Source: Coriobacteriia bacterium
Lineage (GTDB): Bacteria; Actinomycetota; Coriobacteriia; Anaerosomatales; SLCP01
Reading direction: 5' to 3'
Assembly: GCA_007125735.1 (NCBI GenBank)
Contig: SLCP01000013.1
Span: forward strand, 1-56,975
DNA: 56,975 nucleotides
In this document: positions 15,120 to 22,735 of the stretch, in pieces
How positions within the stretch are numbered: the stretch's first letter is position 1
Layout: each line of letters starts with the position of its first letter
The notes under the pieces: model-generated
What the model saw: the letters and a program-made list of their open reading frames with translations, nothing else
What the model was told of the DNA's origin: nothing
The model's database searches: none
Program-made: the position numbers and the translations under genes

Positions 15120-15824
15120 GTGAAGGACCGCGAGTACATGACCATCGGCGAGGTAGTCGAGACCTTGTCGCCGGCCTATCCTGACCTTTCGATCTCCAAA
15201 GTCCGCTTCCTCGAGGAGGAGGGGCTGATCGCCCCTGAGAGGACTCCGGGTGGCTATCGCAAGTTCGGCCAAAAGGACCTTGCGCGCGTCGAGTCGATCC
15301 TGCGGCTGCAAAAGGAGCATTTCTTGCCTCTTGCGGTCATCAAGGAGAAGCTTGCTGACTTCGACCGTGGGAAGATCCCTGCTGAACTGAAAGACGCCTC
15401 ACCTGCGGCCGAGGCCGTCGCGCTGCCGTTCGCGGAAGCCGAGCCGATACCGGTCGCCGATGCGCCCTCGGCGCTCGGGATACCCGTGTCGTTCATCGAG
15501 GAGCTCGCAGAGTTCGCCCTCGTAGAGATAGCCGAGGGAGAGGACGGGGGAGAGATCGCCGCCGTCGACTGCAGCATCGCTCATGCTGCCTGGGACCTGC
15601 GGCGGTTCGGCATCGAGCCGAGACATCTCAGGATGTACGAGACGTTCGCGGAGCGCGAGGCGGCGTTCTTCTCTCAGGCACTGATGCCTGCGTTCCGCCA
15701 TCGCACGCCCGAGACACGTCAGAAGCTCGTCGAGACGCTCTCCGAGCTCACGAGTTCGACGAAGGACCTGAAGAACCATCTGTTGCGCCGGGCGCTGTCC
15801 CGGGTATTCGAGGACGTCGTGTAG
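15120..15824 (+). CDS. ftsR: MerR family transcriptional regulator, FtsR type
   Basis: A 234-residue regulator. The N-terminal winged helix (about residues 5-75) reads YMTIGEVVETLSPAYPDLSISKVRFLEEEGLIAPERTPGGYRKF, typical of FtsR (Rv1828) proteins, which bind DNA without the usual metal or drug sensor. The C-terminal half (about 120-234) is a helical dimerisation/effector region. In Corynebacterium FtsR activates ftsZ; the target here is unknown. The gene starts four bases after the FHA gene, repeating the garA-ftsR order of mycobacteria. An alanine-rich linker (about 90-120) separates the domains. Confidence 0.85.
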   Translation: MKDREYMTIGEVVETLSPAYPDLSISKVRFLEEEGLIAPERTPGGYRKFGQKDLARVESILRLQKEHFLPLAVIKEKLADFDRGKIPAELKDASPAAEAVALPFAEAEPIPVADAPSALGIPVSFIEELAEFALVEIAEGEDGGEIAAVDCSIAHAAWDLRRFGIEPRHLRMYETFAEREAAFFSQALMPAFRHRTPETRQKLVETLSELTSSTKDLKNHLLRRALSRVFEDVV

Positions 15825-15831
15825 GGAGCGC

Positions 15832-16293
15832 ATGGCCGACGAGCTATCACACGGTCACCGAGCAGGACGGGCCGACACCGACCTGGATGCTATCGATTTC
15901 GCGCACCCCAGCGAGCGGGTCGCTGCCGAGATTCTCGAGTTCTACCAGATCGATTGGGAGTACGAGCCGACGACGTTTCCTATCGAGTGGGACCGTGACG
16001 GCAAGGTGATAGCGTCGTTCACGCCCGACTTCTACCTGCCCGATTTCGACCTCTACATCGAGCTCACCACGATGAGTCAGAAGCTCGTCACCAAGAAGAA
16101 CCGCAAGGTGAGACGGCTCAAAGAGCTCTACCCGGAGGTCAACATCAAGATCTTCTACCAGAAGGACTTCCGAAGACTCCTCCAACGGTTCGGGATAGCG
16201 GTCGCCGAACGCCCGCTCTCCGAGGGCGGCGGTCTTGCTGCCAGCGCCGATGACGACGTCACGGGCGAGGGCGACGGGAGCGAGAACCGGTGA
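15832..16293 (+). CDS. Uncharacterised protein with a PD-(D/E)XK nuclease-like core
   Basis: A 153-residue soluble protein. The pattern HPSERVAAEILEF, then WEYEPTTFPIEW, then FTPDFYLPDFDLYIELT, then VTKKNRKVRRLKELYPEVNIKIFYQKDFRRLL follows the order of elements in DUF559/Vsr-like PD-(D/E)XK folds: E28 helix, P65-D66, and E77-L-T79. The catalytic lysine expected two residues after E77 is a threonine, so the site is either inactive or uses a shifted lysine (K84 or K88). No restriction or repair genes are adjacent; it is coupled to hpt (GTGA overlap). Function is unknown; a nucleotide- or nucleic-acid-binding role is possible. Confidence 0.7.
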   Translation: MADELSHGHRAGRADTDLDAIDFAHPSERVAAEILEFYQIDWEYEPTTFPIEWDRDGKVIASFTPDFYLPDFDLYIELTTMSQKLVTKKNRKVRRLKELYPEVNIKIFYQKDFRRLLQRFGIAVAERPLSEGGGLAASADDDVTGEGDGSENR

Positions 16294-16835
16294 CTCGCTA
16301 CGCCGGAGACGATGTCATCGAGCGGGTCTTGTTGACGCAAGAGGTGATCGCCGAGCGTGTGGCCGAGCTTGGCCACGCGATCGCCACCGATCATGCGGGA
16401 CACGACCTTCGTCTCATCACCGTGCTTCGAGGTAGCGTCATCTTTCTGGCGGACCTCTGTCGAGCGGTCGAGACGCCGCTCACACTCGACTTCATGGCTG
16501 TTTCGTCCTTTGCGGGAGGCGGAGGCGGTTCGGTCCGCATCACGAAGGATCTCGACGATCCGATCGAGGGCGCTTCGGTGGTACTCGTCGAGGACATCAT
16601 CGACACCGGCTTGACCCTGAACTACGTCCTCTCGATCCTGCGGGCACGCAAGCCGGCGAGTCTCAGTGTCTGCACCCTGCTCGACAAGGACGTGCGGCGC
16701 ATCGTCGACCTGCCGATCGAGTATCGCGGCTTCTCGGTACCCGACCAGTTCTTGGTCGGGTACGGTCTCGACCTCGCGGGCAGGTTGCGCAACCTGCCCT
16801 ATGTCGCTACCGTTCGCGAAGACGAGGTCGCGTGA
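16290..16835 (+). CDS. hpt: Hypoxanthine phosphoribosyltransferase
   Basis: A 181-residue type I phosphoribosyltransferase of purine salvage that converts hypoxanthine (and guanine) with PRPP to IMP/GMP. The PRPP-binding motif VVLVEDIIDTGLTLNYVL and the N-terminal LITVLRGSVIFLADLCR region are present. The C-terminal segment GFSVPDQFLVGYGLDLAGRLRNLPYVA is diagnostic of HPRT. The GTG start overlaps the upstream stop by four bases. apt follows 91 bases downstream, giving a small purine-salvage pair. Confidence 0.95.
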   Translation: MTRYAGDDVIERVLLTQEVIAERVAELGHAIATDHAGHDLRLITVLRGSVIFLADLCRAVETPLTLDFMAVSSFAGGGGGSVRITKDLDDPIEGASVVLVEDIIDTGLTLNYVLSILRARKPASLSVCTLLDKDVRRIVDLPIEYRGFSVPDQFLVGYGLDLAGRLRNLPYVATVREDEVA

Positions 16836-16926
16836 GCGTGTCAGCGTGCATCGCATATGTAACCGTGTATGCGCCGCGTGGTATGCCGTATCCTTTGTTG
16901 TCGTACCTTCATCCTGGGAGGCCTAC

Positions 16927-17442
16927 ATGAACCTCGAGACCTACATCCGCGATATCCCCGACTTCCCTAAAGATGGGATCGTCTTCAAGGACATCACGCC
17001 TTTGCTCGCGAGTCCTGATGGGTTCCGGCAGGCCATCGACACGATCGCGAGCGCGTTCGAGCAGGCTGGGGTGACAAAGGTCCTCGGTGCAGAGGCGCGT
17101 GGATTCATCTTCGGAGGAGCGCTCGCGTACAAACTCGGCGCGGGGTTCGTGCCTGCCCGCAAGCCCGGTAAGCTCCCGTGGCAGACCACGAAGGCCGAGT
17201 ACGCTCTCGAGTACGGGACTGATTCGCTCGAGATGCATCTTGATGCCATCGGTCCAGAAGACGTGGTGCTGATCGTCGACGACGTACTAGCCACAGGAGG
17301 CACGGCGGCGGCCAAGGGCAAGCTCGCGGCGAGCACCGGCGCGGCCGTCGCCGGCTACGCGTTCCTCATCGAACTCGACTTCCTCGGCGGGAGAGGGAAG
17401 CTCGAAGGCACGACCATCGTGTCGCTCATCCACGTCAGGTGA
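16927..17442 (+). CDS. apt: Adenine phosphoribosyltransferase
   Basis: A 171-residue enzyme making AMP from adenine and PRPP. It begins MNLETYIRDIPDFPKDGIVFKDITPLL, has ARGFIFGGALAYKLGAGFVPARKPGKLP (base-binding region) and the PRPP motif VVLIVDDVLATGGTAAA. The ATG at 16927 matches the family N-terminus and has a GGGAGG site; the open frame extends upstream over hpt but without support. It faces the convergent RlpA-like gene, with a 46-base gap in which I see no strong terminator. Confidence 0.95.
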   Translation: MNLETYIRDIPDFPKDGIVFKDITPLLASPDGFRQAIDTIASAFEQAGVTKVLGAEARGFIFGGALAYKLGAGFVPARKPGKLPWQTTKAEYALEYGTDSLEMHLDAIGPEDVVLIVDDVLATGGTAAAKGKLAASTGAAVAGYAFLIELDFLGGRGKLEGTTIVSLIHVR

Positions 17443-17488
17443 GACGTCGAACAAGCGGTCAGACCAGGCAGAACGAACAGGGACCGGC

Positions 17489-18541
17489 TCAGGGGTCGAT
17501 CGCCTCGACGTACTCGACGTGGACCGTCGCCAGACCTGAGAAACCGAGGGCCTCGGCTGCTGCGCGCGACAGGTCGAGGTCGCGTCCGGCGATAAAGGGC
17601 CCGCGGTCCGTGACCACGACCACGATCCGGCGATCGCCGCGCGTGAGCGCGAGACGGGTGCCGAAGGGCAGCGTGCGCGAAGCGGTCGTGAAGTCGTTCT
17701 GGTTGTAGATCTGGCCGCACGCGGTCATTCGGCCGTGGAACTCGTTGCCGTACCACGAGCAGAAGGCGTACTCCGTGATGCCGAGGGAGCGGTACCTTCG
17801 GGGATGGTACTCGGACACCAGGTATACGCGATCGGTGTAGGGCTCGACGACCCCGGGCACTTTCGCCACCGGGTCGTCGAGGGGCACCGATGCGGCAAGC
17901 CACTCGGCACGCGTCTTGGTATGGGCGTCCCGACGGACCTGCAGTACACGCTGGGACTCCTCGGTCAGGCGGGCTACGAGGGCTTGCTGTTCGTCGAGCG
18001 CACGGTCGAGTTCTCCGCGCGTCTGACGCAGGATCTGGCGCAGCGCGATGTCTTGCGCTTTGAGGTCATCGAGGTAGTTCGCTTGGAACTCAGCCTCGGC
18101 TGCAGCGATAGCGGCTGACTCGAGAACGTGGCGGTCGCGCTGTGCGATACGCGAGAGCATCAGGAGGCGCGTGTAGAAGTCCGACATGGTGTCGGCGGTC
18201 AGCAGGATCGTGATCGGGTCGTTGACGCGGGACTTGTACATGCTGACTATGCGGGACCGGTACGTGTGGTTCGCCTCTTGCAGTTCGCGGCGGGCGTCGG
18301 CAAGCACGTCTTGTTGCACGAGGATGCGCATGTTCGTGACGGCGATGCGCTCCTCGAGAGCGATCGACTCCGACCGGTGGTCTTCGATGGCCTGCTCGAG
18401 ATCGAGGGCGCGCTGGGTGGCCTCGTCGAGGGCTGGGGAGGCAGTCTCTGTCGCCGGGCGCGCGATGGCGCCGCCGGCCGAGACCGCGCCGGGCAGGAGG
18501 AGTGCGGCGATGAGGAGAGCGATCGTCGGAGAGCGTGACAT
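17489..18541 (-). CDS. Secreted coiled-coil protein with RlpA-like double-psi beta-barrel
   Basis: A 350-residue exported protein. Residues 1-27 are a signal peptide, about 35-230 a long coiled coil, and 261-350 a double-psi beta-barrel of the RlpA type (CSWYGNEFHGRMTACGQIYNQ; TASRTLPFGTRLALTRGDR; VTDRGPFIAGRDLDLSRAAAEALG). RlpA domains bind or cleave denuded peptidoglycan. The coil includes YRSRIVSMYKSRVNDPITIL, which matches the PcsB/CwlO-type coil also present in the divergent NlpC/P60 gene. A swap of the catalytic head on a shared coil is therefore likely. Role: cell-wall remodelling, possibly with FtsEX-like control. Confidence 0.85.
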   Translation of the reverse strand: MSRSPTIALLIAALLLPGAVSAGGAIARPATETASPALDEATQRALDLEQAIEDHRSESIALEERIAVTNMRILVQQDVLADARRELQEANHTYRSRIVSMYKSRVNDPITILLTADTMSDFYTRLLMLSRIAQRDRHVLESAAIAAAEAEFQANYLDDLKAQDIALRQILRQTRGELDRALDEQQALVARLTEESQRVLQVRRDAHTKTRAEWLAASVPLDDPVAKVPGVVEPYTDRVYLVSEYHPRRYRSLGITEYAFCSWYGNEFHGRMTACGQIYNQNDFTTASRTLPFGTRLALTRGDRRIVVVVTDRGPFIAGRDLDLSRAAAEALGFSGLATVHVEYVEAIDP

Positions 18542-18590
18542 GCGCGACCTCTCGGCGATAGGACCTCACGTGGGTGCGTACCTGCGACGA

Positions 18591-18601
18591 TATGATATCA
18601 T
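18591..18601. promoter_or_regulatory. Palindrome in the divergent promoter region of two wall genes
   Basis: ATGATATCAT at 18592-18601 is a perfect ten-base palindrome in the 135-base gap between the RlpA-like and NlpC/P60 genes. The overlapping TATGAT at 18591-18596 is a five-of-six match to a -10 for the plus-strand gene. It could be a promoter, an operator serving both genes, or chance in a locally AT-rich stretch. Confidence 0.3.
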
Positions 18602-18676
18602 GAAGGGCGTATCGACCGGATGTCGCCTTACGGCGGCGCGGCCTCGGACGCTGACCACAACGTAGCAGGAGGAACC

Positions 18677-19849
18677 GTGCGCATCACAGCCGGGATACCG
18701 CGCGCAGCGTTCGCGCGCATCACCGTCGCCGGATTACTGCTGGTGATGACGGCCAGCGGTGTAGGCTACGCGACCCCCTCGACTCCCGAGATCGACTCCG
18801 TGCGCGATAGGGTACGCGAGGCGCAGTCCGAGCGAGATGAGCTCGCCGCCCTCGCTGAACTGCGTGGCGAGGAGTACGCTCAGATCGCGGCGGCGCTCTC
18901 GGAGACCAAGACGCACGTCGAAGTCGTGCGGGTCGAACGCGCCGACGCCGAGCACGCCGTCGAGCAAGCGCAAGAGCGACTCGAGAACCGCGTGCATGGC
19001 ATGTACCGCAACGGGTCGACACACATACTCGAGGTCCTCCTCGGCACCACATCATTCGAGGACTTCCTGACGCGCGTCGAGTGGCTGCGCCGTATCGGCG
19101 ACAGCGACGCTGCCCTCGTGGCGGCGGTGCGGGAGGCACGAGAGCGTGCGGTCTCGGCAGAGCAGACGCTGAATCGGCGCATGGAGGAGCAGACCCAACT
19201 GCGCGCGCAGGCCGAGGCCAAGAAGCGCGAAGTCGATGCGGCCCTCGCGCAGCAACAGCGGTTCCTCGACGAGCTCGACGCCGAGGTAGCCCGTCTGGTG
19301 GCCGAGGAAGAAGAGCGATTGCGTCGGGAGGCCGAGGAGCGCGCGAGGATCGCCGCGGAAGAGGCGCGCCGGGCTGCCGAGCGTGCGGCGGCCGCGTATG
19401 GCGGAGCGAACGAGACACGGCCCGCAGCCGCCAACGACCGCACGTTCGATCCCTCGGCCCTCGGTGCAGGCAATCATGCCGCGGTGACCATCGGCATGCA
19501 GTACCTCGGCGTGCCATACGTGTGGGGAGGGTCGACGCCGGCAGGGTTCGACTGCTCGGGACTCGTGCAGTACGTCTATCGCGAACTGGGGATCGCGCTG
19601 CCACGGACGAGCCGGGAGCAGTTCCGCGTGGGTGCTTACATCCCGCCGGACCGCCGGGACCTCATGCTCCCTGGCGACCTCGTGTTCTTCGGGTACGGCG
19701 GCGATCCTAATCGCGTGCATCACGTCGGGATCTTCGTGGGCGGCGGGGACTACTTGCACGCTCCGATGCGGGGTCAACCCGTCCAGGTCCAGTCCCTGGA
19801 CGCCCGCATTTCGAACCGCGGCGACTTCGTGGGGGCGACGCGGCCCTAG
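18677..19849 (+). CDS. NlpC/P60 family peptidoglycan endopeptidase with PcsB/CwlO-type coiled coil
   Basis: A 390-residue exported hydrolase. A signal peptide (about residues 1-32) precedes a coiled coil (about 38-240) with RVHGMYRNGSTHILEVLLG, the hinge of PcsB/CwlO-like proteins. A C-terminal NlpC/P60 domain follows (about 265-390) with catalytic C293 in FDCSGLVQYVYRELG, H349 in VHHVGIF and H361 as third residue. It cuts within peptide stems, normally D-Glu-DAP bonds. The GTG at 18677 is chosen for the AGGAGGA site before it; the upstream ATG at 18620 would bury the signal peptide. It is divergent from the RlpA-like gene, with which it shares the coil. Confidence 0.9.
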   Translation: MRITAGIPRAAFARITVAGLLLVMTASGVGYATPSTPEIDSVRDRVREAQSERDELAALAELRGEEYAQIAAALSETKTHVEVVRVERADAEHAVEQAQERLENRVHGMYRNGSTHILEVLLGTTSFEDFLTRVEWLRRIGDSDAALVAAVREARERAVSAEQTLNRRMEEQTQLRAQAEAKKREVDAALAQQQRFLDELDAEVARLVAEEEERLRREAEERARIAAEEARRAAERAAAAYGGANETRPAAANDRTFDPSALGAGNHAAVTIGMQYLGVPYVWGGSTPAGFDCSGLVQYVYRELGIALPRTSREQFRVGAYIPPDRRDLMLPGDLVFFGYGGDPNRVHHVGIFVGGGDYLHAPMRGQPVQVQSLDARISNRGDFVGATRP

Positions 19850-19861
19850 CGGCAGCCGCTG

Positions 19862-19870
19862 TGGTATCAT
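19862..19870 (+). promoter_or_regulatory. Putative extended -10 promoter for the ior/liv operon
   Basis: TGGTATCAT (TGn plus TATCAT, five of six matches) lies 50 bases before the iorA GTG, in the 71-base gap after the NlpC/P60 gene. No clear -35. It is the third extended -10 of this form in the window. Confidence 0.35.
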
Positions 19871-19920
19871 CCGTCCAATCATCACGACGTCTCGTCCCTG
19901 CTCACGTTGGAAGGTGCCCT

Positions 19921-21672
19921 GTGTCGCATACCCTTCTTTCTGGCAACGAAGCGGCGGCTCGCGGTGCGTGGGAGGCTGGCGCTACGGTAGGCGCCGGCTA
20001 CCCTGGTACGCCGTCGACGCAAGCGCTCGAAGTGTTCGCTCGCATGGACGGCGTTTACGCCGAGTGGTGTCCCAACGAGAAGGTCGCTCTTGAGGTCGCG
20101 GCCGGTGCGAGCATGGGCGGCGCCCGCTCCTTCGTGACTACCAAGCACGTAGGGGTCAATGTCGCCGCCGATCCGCTCATGACGCTCGCGTATACGGGTG
20201 TGGGTGCAGGCCTCGTACTGTGGGTGGCCGATGACCCCGGGATGCACTCGTCGCAAAACGAGCAAGACTCGCGCAACTGGGGACCCTTTGCGCGCGTCCC
20301 GGTGCTCGAGCCGTCAGACAGTGCAGAGGCGCTGACGTTCGTGCGCGAGGCGTTCGAGCTTTCCGAGCGCTTCGACACCCCTGTCATCGTACGGGTCACC
20401 ACGCGTATCGCGCACTCCAAGGGTGCGGTCGAGGCCGGCGAGCGCTTGGAGCGCGAGGACGCGCGCCCCTACGAGAAGGATCTCGGCAAGTGGGTGATGA
20501 TGCCGGCGATGGCGCGCGCGCGGCGGTCGAGCGTCGATGAGCGCGTCGAGCAGATGACCCGCTTCGCCGAGGAGACGAAGCTGAACCGCGTGGAGATGCG
20601 CGACACAGCACTCGGCATCGTGACCTCCGGGGTCTGTTACCACCACGTGCGCGAGGTTGCACCTGACGCATCCGTGTTCAAGCTCGGACTCTCGTATCCG
20701 GTGCCGGGCGAGGCACTGAGAGGGTTTGCGGGCTCCGTCGACCGTGTGGTCGTGGTCGAGGAGGCAGACCCGTACCTGTACTCGAGGTTGAGGATCGAGG
20801 GGGTCGAGGTCGACCCTATACCTCTGCCTCACGCCGGAGAGCTGACGCCCGGACTCATCGGCCGCGCCCTCGGGCATCCGCAGCCGGAAGTCCGCGAAGC
20901 CATCGATGTGCCCCCGAGACCGCCGCTCATGTGTCCGGGCTGCCCGCACCGCGGCGCGTACTACGCCCTCAAGAAGGCGAAGGCGATCGTCATGGGCGAC
21001 ATCGGCTGCTACACCCTCGGTGCCCTGCCACCGCTCGCAATGATGGACTCGTGCGTGTGTATGGGTGCGAGTGTCGGCATGGCGCACGGCATGACGCTCG
21101 CCGGCCACGGCTCAACGAGACCGGTCGTCGCGGTCATCGGCGACTCGACGTTCGTCCACTCGGGGATCACGGGTCTTTCGGATGCCGTGTACAACGGCGG
21201 ATCGGCGACCGTCTGCATCCTCGACAACCGGATCACGGCGATGACGGGTCACCAGCACAATCCCGTCACCGGGAAGACACTGCAGGGCGCCGACGCCGTC
21301 GAGATGGACCTCGAAGCACTCGCTCGCTCCCTCGGTGTCGAGCGGGTGAGAACCGTCGACCCGCACGATCTCGAAGCGTCGGTCGAGGTGGTCCGCGAGG
21401 AGGTCGTCGCGGATGAGGTCAGCGTCATCGTCTTCCGCGCACCGTGCGCCTTGCTCATCAAGGAGCCCGAGCAGCCCTATGCGGTCGATGACGAAGCATG
21501 TACCGCCTGCGGGGCGTGCATCCAACTCGGATGCCCTGCGATCAGCACCGTGGAAGGCCGGAAGGCCTCGATCGACATCACGCTCTGTGTCGGCTGCGGC
21601 GACTGCGTTCAAGTGTGCCGCTTCTCGGCGATAGAGCTGACCGGGCCGGCGTGCGACATCGGAGGTGTGTGA
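19921..21672 (+). CDS. iorA: Indolepyruvate ferredoxin oxidoreductase, alpha subunit
   Basis: A 583-residue TPP enzyme subunit oxidising arylpyruvates (from tryptophan, phenylalanine, tyrosine) to aryl-acetyl-CoA while reducing ferredoxin. The N-terminal domain has GNEAAARGAWEAGATVGAGYPGTPST. The TPP domain holds GDIGCYTLGALPPL and VIGDSTFVHSGITGL. The C-terminus is a two-cluster ferredoxin domain with CTACGACIQLGCP from residue 527 and CVGCGDCVQVC from 556. The GTG at 19921 has GGAAGGTG upstream and gives the normal N-terminus. The stop overlaps iorB (TGATG). It heads an operon with a transporter and PaaK. Confidence 0.95.
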   Translation: MSHTLLSGNEAAARGAWEAGATVGAGYPGTPSTQALEVFARMDGVYAEWCPNEKVALEVAAGASMGGARSFVTTKHVGVNVAADPLMTLAYTGVGAGLVLWVADDPGMHSSQNEQDSRNWGPFARVPVLEPSDSAEALTFVREAFELSERFDTPVIVRVTTRIAHSKGAVEAGERLEREDARPYEKDLGKWVMMPAMARARRSSVDERVEQMTRFAEETKLNRVEMRDTALGIVTSGVCYHHVREVAPDASVFKLGLSYPVPGEALRGFAGSVDRVVVVEEADPYLYSRLRIEGVEVDPIPLPHAGELTPGLIGRALGHPQPEVREAIDVPPRPPLMCPGCPHRGAYYALKKAKAIVMGDIGCYTLGALPPLAMMDSCVCMGASVGMAHGMTLAGHGSTRPVVAVIGDSTFVHSGITGLSDAVYNGGSATVCILDNRITAMTGHQHNPVTGKTLQGADAVEMDLEALARSLGVERVRTVDPHDLEASVEVVREEVVADEVSVIVFRAPCALLIKEPEQPYAVDDEACTACGACIQLGCPAISTVEGRKASIDITLCVGCGDCVQVCRFSAIELTGPACDIGGV

Positions 21673-22268
21673 TGAGCGCGACCACGACCGTCGTTCTTGC
21701 AGGCGTCGGCGGCCAAGGCACCATTCTCGGTGCAGACGTACTGGCCAAGACGGCGATGGCAGCCGGGCTCGACGTCAAGCTGTCCGAGGTTCACGGGATG
21801 GCTCAGCGCGGCGGCGCGGTCGACACGGTGGTGCGCTTCGGGGAGGCGGTCGCGTCGCCACTGACCGACCCGGGCCACGCAGACCACCTTGTCGCCTTCG
21901 AACTCACCGAGGCCGCACGGATGATCGGGGTGCTGAAGGCGGGAGGACGACTCGTCGTGAACACGCGCGTCATCGACCCGCTGCCCGTGCTCATCGGCCA
22001 GGTCGAGTCGCCTGAAGGCCTCGAGGGCAGGCTCGCCGAGGAGGGCGCGACGTTCCTCGACGCCGAGGCGCTCGCGTGCGACGCGGGAAGCCCGAAGTCT
22101 GCGAATATCGTACTGCTGGGAGCGGTCTCCACCGGACTGTCGTTCCCGGTCGAGTTGTGGCGTGAGGTCATCGCCGAGCGGGTGCCGCCGGCGACGGTAG
22201 ACGTGAATCTTCACGCGTTCGAGTTGGGACGTCGCGCGTGCGGCGAGGGAGGGGAGTGCTTGCTATGA
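21672..22268 (+). CDS. iorB: Indolepyruvate ferredoxin oxidoreductase, beta subunit
   Basis: A 198-residue gamma-type catalytic subunit, opening with VVLAGVGGQGTILGADVLAKTA and containing SEVHGMAQRGGAVDTVVRFG, both standard in IorB. It completes the CoA-dependent oxidoreductase with IorA. Start and stop are both coupled: the ATG overlaps the iorA stop, and its own TGA overlaps the ATG of the ACT gene (ATGA). Confidence 0.95.
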   Translation: MSATTTVVLAGVGGQGTILGADVLAKTAMAAGLDVKLSEVHGMAQRGGAVDTVVRFGEAVASPLTDPGHADHLVAFELTEAARMIGVLKAGGRLVVNTRVIDPLPVLIGQVESPEGLEGRLAEEGATFLDAEALACDAGSPKSANIVLLGAVSTGLSFPVELWREVIAERVPPATVDVNLHAFELGRRACGEGGECLL

Positions 22269-22681
22269 AGGTGCAGCAGCTGTCGGTATTCATAGAGAAC
22301 AAAGCAGGCCGTGTAAGCGAGGTGACCGAACTGCTCGGCGGGGCCGGTATCAATATTCGTGGATTTGCAGTCTCCGATACGGCAGAATACGGGATACTGA
22401 GGCTTGTCGTGGACAAGCCAGATGAGGCGCTCGGTGTGCTCAAGGAAGCGGGTTTCACGGTCAAGCAGAACGAGGTCATCTGCATCGACCTGCCGGACCA
22501 GCCCGGGGGGCTCGCCCAAGTCCTCAAGATCGTCGCCGAAGCCGGGGTCAACATCGAATACGTGTATTCACTGGTCGCGACGTACGTCGTGCTCAACGTG
22601 GCAGACGTCGATCGCGCTGTCAGGCTCCTCGCGGACCAGCCGGTCCGGCTCGTGGCGCAAGAGGAGATATCACGGTTCTGA
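22265..22681 (+). CDS. Tandem ACT domain protein (second copy)
   Basis: A 138-residue protein with two ACT domains, the first around KAGRVSEVTELLGGAGINIRGF, the second around QPGGLAQVLKIVAEAGVNIEYVY. It is a clear paralogue of the protein at 5705-6142. Coupling to iorB by an ATGA overlap suggests it senses an aromatic or branched amino acid and controls the oxidoreductase or the adjacent transporter; the mechanism is not known. Confidence 0.87.
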   Translation: MKVQQLSVFIENKAGRVSEVTELLGGAGINIRGFAVSDTAEYGILRLVVDKPDEALGVLKEAGFTVKQNEVICIDLPDQPGGLAQVLKIVAEAGVNIEYVYSLVATYVVLNVADVDRAVRLLADQPVRLVAQEEISRF

Positions 22682-22735
22682 CCGGTACGCGCACGGCGTA
22701 TCGGAGGAGCGGGAGTGTAAGGGAGGTAGGGGCAC

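Noticed and set aside
15400..15480. Possible repeat array (GCC/GAG-rich runs)
   Set aside because: These are alanine/glutamate-rich linkers of the MerR protein, with no exact repeated unit. No CRISPR-like repeats occur anywhere in the window.
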